46,189 nt of DNA from Verrucomicrobia bacterium 12-59-8 (lineage in GTDB: Bacteria; Verrucomicrobiota; Verrucomicrobiae; Verrucomicrobiales; Verrucomicrobiaceae), in NCBI GenBank assembly GCA_002279765.1, contig NCCR01000010.1, positions 3,597 through 49,785 of the forward strand. Direction: 5' to 3'. The notes under the pieces are model-generated. The model ran no database searches. It saw nothing but the letters and a program-made list of their open reading frames with translations, and had not been told where the DNA came from. Numbering within the stretch: the stretch's first letter is position 1; each line of letters begins with the position of its first letter. Made by a program: the position numbers and the translations under genes. Of the stretch, positions 34,573-42,251 are shown one piece after another.

Positions 34573-34756
34573 GATTGTGAAGCGTCATTGGATAATTCTT
34601 CTCGGGAGCTGGCTGCTGTCAGGGTGCTCTGAAACCCGGACTCAGATGGATGATTTCTGGCGTTCAGTCGATCCGATCGGGCACATGCGCTCGCATCGTG
34701 AACATTACTATCCCTATGAGCGGACGACGGGGGTGCGGCTGCCGAAGCCCGATTGA
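34571..34756 (+). CDS. Small lipoprotein
   Basis: 61 residues. The N-terminus has a Lys-Arg pair, a hydrophobic stretch (WIILLGSWLLSGC) and a lipobox LSGC with Cys19 as the predicted lipidation site. The mature part is a short polar peptide rich in Arg, His and Tyr (RSHREHYYPYERT) with no recognised domain. It ends 44 nt before the second L,D-transpeptidase gene, so the two may form an operon. No strong ribosome binding site is visible. The lipobox is the main support for this being real. Confidence 0.6.
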   Translation: MIVKRHWIILLGSWLLSGCSETRTQMDDFWRSVDPIGHMRSHREHYYPYERTTGVRLPKPD

Positions 34757-34789
34757 CTGGGCAGCATGAGGGCACTGGCTGCTGATTTC

Positions 34790-34794
34790 AAGGA
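34790..34794 (+). promoter_or_regulatory. Shine-Dalgarno site for the second L,D-transpeptidase gene
   Basis: AAGGA lies 6 nt before the ATG at 34801. It is the only good Shine-Dalgarno in this window and supports the first of the three consecutive ATG codons as the start. Confidence 0.55.
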
Positions 34795-34800
34795 CACGGT

Positions 34801-35412
34801 ATGATGATGCGGACCAAGTACATCACGAGGATAATCAACCTGATATGGCTGGTGTTGGGACTGGTGGCTTGCGGGCATGTCAGCCAGCAGGCCGCCGTCG
34901 AGGTGCCGCAGACGGCGGACCTAGTGGCACAACGGCTGGTGGTCAGTGTGGCGGATCAGATGATGGTGACCCTCGAAGGGAGCAAGCCCCTGCGGCTCTT
35001 TCGCGTGAGCACTTCCCGCTTTGGTACGGGAGACAAACGGGGAACGTATCTGACTCCGTTGGGGCGGCTGGAGGTGGTGGAGATCGTGGGGCAAGGTCTG
35101 CCGGTGGGCGCGCGGCTGAAGGCCCGGCAGCATACGGGGGAGATCGTGCCGGTGAACGCGCCAGGACGTGATGCGATCGTGACGCGTGTGTTGCGCCTGC
35201 GTGGGTTGGAGCGGCAGAATGCGCGGGCACTGGAGCGGGCGATTTACATTCACGGCACACCGGAGGAGACCAAGCTGAAGACGCCAGCTTCGTATGGCTG
35301 CATCCGCATGGGATCAGCAGACATCATCGCGCTGTGCCAGTGGGTAAAGGTGGGGGCACGGGTGGATGTGGTGAAGGGGAAGCTGCCGTCGCCAGATCAG
35401 TTGCCGCCGTGA
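34801..35412 (+). CDS. L,D-transpeptidase (YkuD) lipoprotein 2
   Basis: 203 residues. Lipoprotein signal with LVAC and Cys24. The YkuD domain starts around RLVVSVADQMMVTLEG, includes the TPLGRLEV turn, the conserved IHG (His151) and the catalytic PASYGCIRMG motif with Cys167. In this copy the usual His before the Gly-Cys is Tyr (SYGCIRM instead of SHGCIRL), a variation found in the ErfK-like branch. It is clearly divergent from the enzyme at 30805 and not a recent duplicate. The likely role is periplasmic peptidoglycan cross-linking or editing. It follows the small lipoprotein and precedes the membrane phosphatase-fold gene in the same orientation. Confidence 0.85.
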   Translation: MMMRTKYITRIINLIWLVLGLVACGHVSQQAAVEVPQTADLVAQRLVVSVADQMMVTLEGSKPLRLFRVSTSRFGTGDKRGTYLTPLGRLEVVEIVGQGLPVGARLKARQHTGEIVPVNAPGRDAIVTRVLRLRGLERQNARALERAIYIHGTPEETKLKTPASYGCIRMGSADIIALCQWVKVGARVDVVKGKLPSPDQLPP

Positions 35413-35523
35413 AGGCTGGATGCGGAGTGCTTCATCTTATCAGCGCTAGCTTGCGTGATGTAGGGGTTGAGAGATACCGGTGGAGAGCCGTATGTAGCGG
35501 TGTAGTCTTGCTCTCCCTCCTCA

Positions 35524-37716
35524 ATGCCGCCTCCTTCTCTGCAACGTCGTCACATTTTGAAAATTGTCGTGCTGACCGTGTTCGGCACGCTGCTGGCGTG
35601 GTATTTGAGTGCGATCCTGAGCTTTGCGGGGAACTCGTACGGGTTTAACAACCGCTTCTCGGAGGTGGCGATCCAGCACCACTGGTGGTTTCTGGTGTGG
35701 AGCAATCTGGTGGTGCTGAAGGGCTACCTGCTGGTGGCCGCCGGGTATGTGCTGCTGATCTATCCGCTGGTGCGGCTGTGGGGCAAGGTGCGGACCTTTG
35801 CGCGCTGGGGCGTCGTCTGGCGCACGCTGCTGTTTGCGTGCCTGCTGTATGGTTTTTTCATTTTCAAGCTGATGCTGGAGAAGCCGTATTTCGGTGACTA
35901 CAGCTATCTGTTGGGCTGGTATGATGCGCTGGGGCGGGTGTGTGGCACGGGGGTGCAGGATGCTGTGCATGCCCTGATCACGCAGGTGTTTCCGATGACG
36001 GCCATTGTTTGTGCGGCTGGTTTTTATCTCTTTGAGCTGCGCCGCTGGTTTACGCGTGCGGCGCGGCCGCTGCTGTTCAGCTTTGCGACGGTGGCGGGCT
36101 TGCTGGCGCTATTTGCCGTGAGCGGCTATGGGGTGAATCGTGCGCCTGATATGGGTGAGCTGGCAGGTGGCAAGAAGCGGCCCAAAAACATTGTCATGCT
36201 GGGCTCGGATTCGCTGCGTGCGGATCATCTCTCCTGCAATGGGTATCACCGGCTGACGTCGCCGAACATCGACCGCATCGCGGCGAAGGGGGTGAACTTT
36301 GAGCGCTGTCTGACACCGATCGCCTCGACGCTGGAGTCGCTCACGAGCATGTTTTCTTCGCAGTATCCGCACACGCATGGGGTGCGGCACATGTTCCCGA
36401 GCCGGGCGATGGTGAACCGGGCCAATCTCGAAGCGCCTTCGCTGGGCGCGGAGTTGAAGCGTTTGGGCTATGACACCTCGGTGATAGGCGACTGGTGCGC
36501 CTGTGGCTTCAACGAGCTGCCGATGGGCTTTGAGAAGATCATCGTCTCCGACTTCGACAACTTCCGCGTGTACATGAGCGAGGTGGTCTTTCTGCATCAT
36601 CAGATCCTGCCGTTGTTTTTCGACAATCGCGTGGGCCACATGCTGTTTCCCAAGCTCAAGTCGTTCGCGAACTACATGACGCCGGAGGTGGTGACGGATC
36701 AAGTGATCGACCGGATCAAGCAGCGTGCGGGTGACGGGCAGCCGTTTCTGCTCTTTGGTTATTATTCCTGCACGCATCTGCCTTATAAGACGCCCACGCA
36801 TTACGCGAAGCTGTGGACGGACCAGAAGTATGATGGCCCGCACAAGCATGAGCTGGCGCTGAACGTGGACGAGTTCATCGGTGGCACGGACATCAATGAA
36901 AAGTGGAGCAAGCTGCCGCGCAAGGAAGTGGAGCAGATCACCGCGCTGTATGACGGCTGCGTGCGCATGTTTGACGATTCGGTGGGCCGCGTGGTGGCCG
37001 AGTTGGAAAAGCAGGGGCTGCTGGATGACACGGTCATCCTGATCACCGGTGATCATGGCGATGATCTTTTTGAGCCCAATTGCACCTTCGGTCATGGTAC
37101 CACTTTCAATGGCGGTGATCAGGCCAATCACGTGCCGGCGATCTTTCATGTCCCCGGCCTGGAGAAGCCGCAGCGGCATTCGCAGCTCTGCCGCACGCTG
37201 GACTTTGCGCCCACGCTGCTGGATCTCGTTGGTGCCCCTCCGCAGCCGCGCTTTGAAGGTGCGAGTCTGGCACCGCTGATTCGTGGAGAAGAGCAGAGTC
37301 TCGGCCTGGCCTACTTCGGTGAGACCAGCTACCTCTTTTTCCGCCGCACGATTCCAGGTGAAGAACCGCTCTTTATTCCGCCGATGGATGAGACCACGTT
37401 CATCGACCCGGACTTTGATTTCCACTTTGTGCTCAAGGATAAATTTCAGGACGCGGTGCTGAAAACCAAGGAGCACTGCGTGCGAACAGAGCGCTTCAAA
37501 TACATCCGCACTCCGGGCGCGCAGCATTCCATCGAACGCCTGTTTGATCTGCGCGAAGACCCGCACTGCGAACGTGATGTTAAGGTGCGCTATCCGGAAG
37601 TGAAGGCGCGTCTGTCTGCTGCCATGGACCAGTGGCTGACCACTCACAAGCAGAGCACCACGGCGGAGATCTACGGCATCCTGGGAGAAGACGCACTGCA
37701 ACCTACTGCACCATGA
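35524..37716 (+). CDS. Membrane-anchored sulfatase/alkaline-phosphatase-superfamily enzyme (Thr-type)
   Basis: 730 residues. Five N-terminal membrane helices (about 13-33, 54-83, 99-117, 150-170, 182-202) are followed by a sulfatase-fold domain from about residue 220 (PKNIVMLGSDSLRADHLS). Metal-site residues are visible: Asp229, the GDHGDD motif at Asp510-His511, and FGHGT with His524. At the nucleophile site, aligning to the YP that follows it, the canonical CxPSR of true sulfatases is replaced by TLESL, putting Thr269 in the nucleophile position. Five helices plus a Thr nucleophile is the layout of LtaS/EptA-like phospho-transferases, so phosphoglycerol or phosphoethanolamine transfer is as plausible as hydrolysis; this is inference. 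The last codons overlap the next gene by 4 nt (ATGA), so the two are translationally coupled. No Shine-Dalgarno. Confidence 0.85.
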   Translation: MPPPSLQRRHILKIVVLTVFGTLLAWYLSAILSFAGNSYGFNNRFSEVAIQHHWWFLVWSNLVVLKGYLLVAAGYVLLIYPLVRLWGKVRTFARWGVVWRTLLFACLLYGFFIFKLMLEKPYFGDYSYLLGWYDALGRVCGTGVQDAVHALITQVFPMTAIVCAAGFYLFELRRWFTRAARPLLFSFATVAGLLALFAVSGYGVNRAPDMGELAGGKKRPKNIVMLGSDSLRADHLSCNGYHRLTSPNIDRIAAKGVNFERCLTPIASTLESLTSMFSSQYPHTHGVRHMFPSRAMVNRANLEAPSLGAELKRLGYDTSVIGDWCACGFNELPMGFEKIIVSDFDNFRVYMSEVVFLHHQILPLFFDNRVGHMLFPKLKSFANYMTPEVVTDQVIDRIKQRAGDGQPFLLFGYYSCTHLPYKTPTHYAKLWTDQKYDGPHKHELALNVDEFIGGTDINEKWSKLPRKEVEQITALYDGCVRMFDDSVGRVVAELEKQGLLDDTVILITGDHGDDLFEPNCTFGHGTTFNGGDQANHVPAIFHVPGLEKPQRHSQLCRTLDFAPTLLDLVGAPPQPRFEGASLAPLIRGEEQSLGLAYFGETSYLFFRRTIPGEEPLFIPPMDETTFIDPDFDFHFVLKDKFQDAVLKTKEHCVRTERFKYIRTPGAQHSIERLFDLREDPHCERDVKVRYPEVKARLSAAMDQWLTTHKQSTTAEIYGILGEDALQPTAP

Positions 37717-38117
37717 ATGCTGCCGATCTGCCGCATCTTGTCATCGGCGCATGCATGAACGTGCATCGCACGCTCGGTCCGGGGCTAACACAGGACGCGT
37801 ATGAGGAATGTGTTGCCATCGAACTGCGTGAGATGGAGTTTGATTTCAAACGACACGTGCCGTTGGAGTTCAAATACCATGGGCGTCCGGTGCAAACCGC
37901 AACGCGGCTGGACTTTGTGGTGGGGAATTCACTGCTGCTACTGGTGCGCTCTCAGGAGGAGATCACCCAGCTGCAACAGCAGGAGCTGGAGTCGAAGGTC
38001 AGGCTGGGGCACTTGCAAACAGGACTGATCGTCAATTTCAACGTCGGAACGCTACGCAAAGGGATTCATCAGATTACGGTGAAGCGGCGGGCGGAGAGAG
38101 CGACGGGTGAGAAGTGA
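37713..38117 (+). CDS. GxxExxY-family protein with degenerate active site
   Basis: 134 residues from the ATG at 37713, which overlaps the preceding stop codon as ATGA. The family pattern is clear: VIGACMNVHRTLGPGL, AYEECVAIELRE, VPLEFKYHGRPV, RLDFVV and TGLIVNFNVGTLRKGI. In typical members the G-x-x-E-x-x-Y motif carries a Glu that is Gln here (GLTQDAY). The VELK core of the PD-(D/E)xK-like fold is replaced by LLVR (in LLLLVRSQEE), so both Glu and Lys are missing. Most family members are stand-alone genes of unknown function. Loss of the acidic residues suggests a non-catalytic, binding or decaying copy. Tight coupling with the membrane enzyme is unusual. Confidence 0.8.
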   Translation: MNAADLPHLVIGACMNVHRTLGPGLTQDAYEECVAIELREMEFDFKRHVPLEFKYHGRPVQTATRLDFVVGNSLLLLVRSQEEITQLQQQELESKVRLGHLQTGLIVNFNVGTLRKGIHQITVKRRAERATGEK

Positions 38118-38222
38118 AAAGGGTGCAGGCCCGGGGGAGTCTTTGACCACGCTGCGATAGCATTTCATAGGGGTATATTGGGACCGTGGCCATGGGGGAC
38201 CCTTTCTAGAAGCCGGGATCAC

Positions 38223-38260
38223 TGTGCAAGGATTGTGCAGGATTGTGAAAAAGTTGTGCA
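38223..38260 (+). promoter_or_regulatory. Four helically phased TGTGCA-like repeats upstream of the DUF1549 gene
   Basis: TGTGCA at 38223-38228, TGTGCA at 38234-38239, TGTGAA at 38244-38249 and TGTGCA at 38255-38260. Spacings are 11, 10 and 11 nt, one DNA turn each, all on the same strand and ending 20 nt before the ATG. This is the arrangement expected for a multimeric DNA-binding regulator. The factor is unknown, and the rest of the 163-nt gap shows no other clear site. Confidence 0.5.
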
Positions 38261-38280
38261 ATTGGCACGTTTATTCGAAC

Positions 38281-40767
38281 ATGAAGAAACTCTTCGCCCT
38301 CCCCCTCCTAGCGCTCGTTTCGCTGTCTTCTGCCCAGGCAGCGGGCCAGATGGACACCGCTGCTGCTGCCAGGCAGCTTGATGCCGTTCTGGCCAAAGAC
38401 TGGGCGGCCAACAAACTCCAAGGCAATCCGCAAACCGACGACAACACCTTTGTGCGTCGCATTTACCTGGATGTCATCGGGCGCATCCCGACCACGCGTG
38501 AAACCGAGGAATTTCTGAATTCCAAGGAAGCCAACAAGCGCTCCAAGCTCATCGACAAGCTGCTGTCCTCCGAAGCTTACGTGCAGCATTTCTTCAACTA
38601 CTGGGCCGATGTGCTGCGCGTCACCTCGAATGGCAACCAGACCGGTGCCATCACCGGCGCGGCCTATGCCAACTTCGTCAAAGACAGCCTGCGCAAAAAC
38701 CAGCCTTACGATCAGTTCGTGCGCGAAATGGTGGCCGCGCAGGGCAAGGCCTGGGACAACGGTGCCATTGGCTATTACATGCGCGACCGTGGCATGCCGC
38801 TGGACAACATGGCCAACACCGTGCGCGTCTTTCTCGGCACCCGCATTGAGTGCGCGCAATGCCACAATCACCCCTTCGATAAGTGGACGCAGATGCAGTT
38901 TTTCCAGATGGCCGCCTTCACCTATGGTGTGCAGACGCAGGACTACGCTGGTGACACCATGGGAGGTGTGACCGATCTGCTGCGCGACAAGGAAAAAGCC
39001 ATTCGTGACGCCATCAAGGAGCCCCAGCGCCCGCAGCGCGTCAAGAATGCTGGCAAGTTGACCAAGGAGGAAAGAGCCGCTCTGGAGGCCAAGTACGTCA
39101 GCGAGCAGAAGAAGTACGAGGAGCAGATGAAGGTGGTGAACAAGAAGCGCGAGGAAGCCCGGCAGGTATTCCGCAAAGAACAGCGAGGCTATCAAGAGGC
39201 GATGAACGATGTGCGCGACACGATGCGCTACACCTCCGTCAGCAGCCGTGAACGCAAGCCGACGCTGCCGCATGACTACCAGTACACTGACGCGAAACCC
39301 AAATCCGCCGTGGAACCCGCGACGATGTTGGGTCATGAGTGCATCACCCAGCCGGGTGAGACGCCGCTGCAGGCCTATGCGCGCTGGATGACCAGCCCGG
39401 AGAATCCCCGCTTTACCACCGTCATCGCCAATCGCCTCTGGAAGCGCGTGTTTGGCCTGGCCTTGATCGAGCCGCTGGATGAGCTGATGGACAACACGGT
39501 GCCGATGATTCCTGAGATGGAGAAGCATCTGGAGAGACTGGTGGTGGACATGAAGTATGACATGAAAGGTGTACTGCGTGTGCTCTACAACACCAAGGCG
39601 TATCAGGCCCAGGTCACGCGTGAGGAGCACGCGCCGGGCAATGTGTACCACTTCACCGGTCCGCTGCTGCGCCGCATGAGCGCGGAGCAGATGTGGGATT
39701 CCTTTGTCACACTGATCAATCCCAGCCCGGACATGATCAATCAGGCCAACCGCGATGTCATGGAGCAGCGCATCCTGCAGGCGAAGAAGATCGCTGATGG
39801 CGTCGAGTCGCTGTCTGCCGATGAGGCTCTTGCCGGACTCAAAAAAGCCGCCGACATCTACAGCAAGAACCGTGAGCGCACGGATGTGCAGCAGAAGCTT
39901 TTTGCCGAAGCCCGAGCAGCCAGTAAAGAGGCGCGCGATGCAGCGGACGCTCTGCCAGAAGGCCCCGCAAAAGTCGTCGCCATGACGAAGGCGGATGAAA
40001 TGAAGAGGAAGGCCGAAGCCGTTCGTACGGAGGTCAACCGCATCCAGAATGAAGGTCGCCGCGTGACCTTTGCCGAAGTCATCGTACCCGGTGAGAAGAA
40101 GCTCTTCGAAAAAGTCACCGGCAAGCCCTACCAGACCGTCTCACTGACCAAGAGCAGTGGTGGTGACTCCTCTCCCACTATGATGAGCGGTGGTGGCGAA
40201 ATGATGATGATGGCCAACGGTGCCAAGGCTGAAAAAGTCACCATCCCCGGCTATGACCGCAGGGATCTCAGCAAGGAGGAGCAGAAGGCCGTCGCCCAAA
40301 AGGCGCGGGAGGCCTACGCCGAGGAGGCAGACTTCTTTGGCATCACCAACGAGAAAGACCGCCGGAACTACATCAATACGCGTGAGCAGATTAGCCGTAA
40401 CACGCTGCGTTCTGCTGAACTGGAGAGCCCTGCACCGCGCGGCCACTACCTGCGTGAGTTTGGCCAGAGTGACCGTGAGACCATCGAAAATGCGAATCAT
40501 GACGCCAGTGTGCCGCAGGCGCTGGCCATGATGAACGGCAGCCTCATGCCTCAGATCATTAATCGGTTCAGCCAGCTCATGCTGACCGTGAACAAGGCAC
40601 CGTATCCAGATGACAAGGTGGATGCCATTTACATGACTCTGCTCTCACGCAAGCCTTCCGCCGATGAGAAGGCGGTCTGGCTCAAGGCGCATGACAGCGG
40701 CCTGACCAGCATGGAGGATCTCGTCTTCTCCCTGCTGAACACGCAGCAGTTCATTTTCATACAGTAA
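38281..40767 (+). CDS. DUF1549/DUF1553 secreted protein with CxxCH motif
   Basis: 828 residues. The ATG at 38281 is chosen because it gives a clean signal peptide (MKKLFALPLLALVSLSSAQA); an upstream in-frame ATG at 38224 would bury it. DUF1549 covers about 30-230 (FVRRIYLDVIGRIPT) and includes ECAQCHNHPFDKW, a CxxCH heme-c-like motif at Cys191-His195 that is conserved in this family. A charged coiled-coil segment (about 235-330) follows, then the first half of DUF1553 (RWMTSPENPRFTTVIANRLW). A second charged, Met-rich stretch (about 481-715) interrupts it before the terminal part (VPQALAMMNGSLM, LLSRKPSADE). Function is unproven. It is nearly always paired with DUF1501, as here 35 nt downstream. 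Confidence 0.9.
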   Translation: MKKLFALPLLALVSLSSAQAAGQMDTAAAARQLDAVLAKDWAANKLQGNPQTDDNTFVRRIYLDVIGRIPTTRETEEFLNSKEANKRSKLIDKLLSSEAYVQHFFNYWADVLRVTSNGNQTGAITGAAYANFVKDSLRKNQPYDQFVREMVAAQGKAWDNGAIGYYMRDRGMPLDNMANTVRVFLGTRIECAQCHNHPFDKWTQMQFFQMAAFTYGVQTQDYAGDTMGGVTDLLRDKEKAIRDAIKEPQRPQRVKNAGKLTKEERAALEAKYVSEQKKYEEQMKVVNKKREEARQVFRKEQRGYQEAMNDVRDTMRYTSVSSRERKPTLPHDYQYTDAKPKSAVEPATMLGHECITQPGETPLQAYARWMTSPENPRFTTVIANRLWKRVFGLALIEPLDELMDNTVPMIPEMEKHLERLVVDMKYDMKGVLRVLYNTKAYQAQVTREEHAPGNVYHFTGPLLRRMSAEQMWDSFVTLINPSPDMINQANRDVMEQRILQAKKIADGVESLSADEALAGLKKAADIYSKNRERTDVQQKLFAEARAASKEARDAADALPEGPAKVVAMTKADEMKRKAEAVRTEVNRIQNEGRRVTFAEVIVPGEKKLFEKVTGKPYQTVSLTKSSGGDSSPTMMSGGGEMMMMANGAKAEKVTIPGYDRRDLSKEEQKAVAQKAREAYAEEADFFGITNEKDRRNYINTREQISRNTLRSAELESPAPRGHYLREFGQSDRETIENANHDASVPQALAMMNGSLMPQIINRFSQLMLTVNKAPYPDDKVDAIYMTLLSRKPSADEKAVWLKAHDSGLTSMEDLVFSLLNTQQFIFIQ

Positions 40768-40802
40768 GACACGATCCAACCAACACCACACGCGCACCTC
40801 CG

Positions 40803-42110
40803 ATGAAACAGGAAATTGCCAGCAAACTCGTCCGCTCGGGTGAAATCACCCGGCGTGACTTCGCCGCCAAAACTGCCAGCTCCCTTCTTGGAGTCGGCCT
40901 GCTTGGCCAGTCGCTCACCAGCAAATCCTTCGCGGCCTTTGAGGGTTCCTCGAAGCTGAAGCAGGCTGCCACGGCGAAGAACGTCATCTATCTCTACATG
41001 AGCGGTGGCCAGTCCCACATGGATACCTGGGATCCGAAGGAAGGCGTGGAAACCGCTGGCCCGACGAAGCCGATCAAGACCAGTGCCGACGGCGTGCGCA
41101 TTTCTGAATACCTGCCGCTCACCGCGCAGCAGATGCACCACGGTACGGTGATCAATTCCCTCTCCTCCACCCAGGGTGCGCATGAGCAGGGGAACTACAT
41201 GATGCACACGAGCTATGAGATGCGCGGCACCATCCGCCATCCCGCCATGGGCGCATGGCTCAATGTGTTTCAGGGCGGTGGCAACAGCACGCTGCCAAAC
41301 TTTGTTTTCATCGGCAATGACAGCCGTCATCCCGGTGCGGGCTTCTTCCCTGCGGCGCAGGCCCCGCTGTTTGTCAGCAATCCAGAAAACGGACTCAAGA
41401 ACATCAAGAACGGCAGCCCTGAGGACAAGTTCCAGGCCCGCATGAGGCTGGCTGATGAACTGGACAAGGACTTCCGCACCACCTTCCCTCATCGCAATGT
41501 GAAGGCCTATGCCGACATGTACGACGACGCCATGGCCATGATGAAGTCGGAAGACCTCAAGGCTTTTGACCTCAGTGAAGAGCCCGGCGACCTCCGCGCC
41601 GCCTACGGCAAGGAAGCCTTCGGTCAGGGCTGCCTCCTCGCCCGCCGTCTGGTGGAGCGTGGTGTCCGTTTCGTGGAAGTTTCCCTCGGTGGTTGGGACA
41701 CGCACAACGCCAACTTCGTGGCTGTGCCAGACCGTTGCGAAACCCTCGACAAAGGCCTCGCCACCCTCGTCGCGGATCTGCACAATCGCGGTCTGCTGGA
41801 AGAGACTCTCATCGTGCTGACTTCGGAATTCGGCCGCACGCCGGACATCAACCAGAACGCTGGTCGTGACCACTATCCGAAGGCGTTCTCGGGCGTCATG
41901 TTCGGCGGTGGCATCAAAGGCGGCTACACCTACGGCAAGACCGACAACGAAGGCCGCGAGGTCGTCGAGGACAAGGTCAAGATCATGGACTTCAACGCCT
42001 CCATCGCCTACGCGCTGGGTCTGCCGCTGGACCAGGTTATTTACAGCCCGAGCAAGCGTCCGTTCACGATTGCAGACAAAGGCCAGCCGATTACGAACCT
42101 CTTCGCGTAA
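40803..42110 (+). CDS. DUF1501 protein with Tat-like signal
   Basis: 435 residues. The N-terminus has TRRDFAAKTASSLLGVGLLG, a twin-arginine motif (Arg17-Arg18) followed by a hydrophobic core, typical of DUF1501 proteins. The fold belongs to the alkaline-phosphatase/sulfatase superfamily. Expected metal-site motifs are visible: YMSGGQSHMDTWDPK near the start, GGWDTHN, SEFGRTPDINQ and AGRDHYP. The partner DUF1549/DUF1553 gene ends 35 nt upstream in the same direction and an intrinsic terminator follows, so the two form an operon. The substrate is unknown; roles in exported glycan or sulfated-polymer metabolism are proposed for the pair but not shown by sequence. The ATG has no Shine-Dalgarno. 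Confidence 0.9.
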   Translation: MKQEIASKLVRSGEITRRDFAAKTASSLLGVGLLGQSLTSKSFAAFEGSSKLKQAATAKNVIYLYMSGGQSHMDTWDPKEGVETAGPTKPIKTSADGVRISEYLPLTAQQMHHGTVINSLSSTQGAHEQGNYMMHTSYEMRGTIRHPAMGAWLNVFQGGGNSTLPNFVFIGNDSRHPGAGFFPAAQAPLFVSNPENGLKNIKNGSPEDKFQARMRLADELDKDFRTTFPHRNVKAYADMYDDAMAMMKSEDLKAFDLSEEPGDLRAAYGKEAFGQGCLLARRLVERGVRFVEVSLGGWDTHNANFVAVPDRCETLDKGLATLVADLHNRGLLEETLIVLTSEFGRTPDINQNAGRDHYPKAFSGVMFGGGIKGGYTYGKTDNEGREVVEDKVKIMDFNASIAYALGLPLDQVIYSPSKRPFTIADKGQPITNLFA

Positions 42111-42137
42111 GCGGGGAAGGGTTGTTAATCATCTGAG

Positions 42138-42170
42138 CACGCGATGCCGAGAGGCGTCGCGTGTTTTTTT
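42138..42170 (+). terminator. Intrinsic terminator after the DUF1549-DUF1501 operon
   Basis: An 11-bp stem (42138-42148 with 42153-42163, one T-G wobble) is closed by a GAGA tetraloop of the GNRA class and followed at once by seven T residues (42164-42170). It begins 28 nt after the DUF1501 stop codon. Confidence 0.9.
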
Positions 42171-42251
42171 GGGAGAGGTTTGCCTGGCTACAGAGCGGTT
42201 AGGGCGGCATTTTCATGCTGCGGGGGCTACATGCACGCTTAGTCTGCGGGC

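Noticed and set aside
36109..37701. A 530-codon reverse frame opposite the membrane enzyme
   Set aside because: Antisense shadow: the forward strand carries the full sulfatase-fold motifs.
38143..38179. TTGACC and TATATT as a promoter for the DUF1549 gene
   Set aside because: The spacing is 25 nt, too long for a sigma70-type promoter, and no acceptable -10 lies at 16-18 nt.
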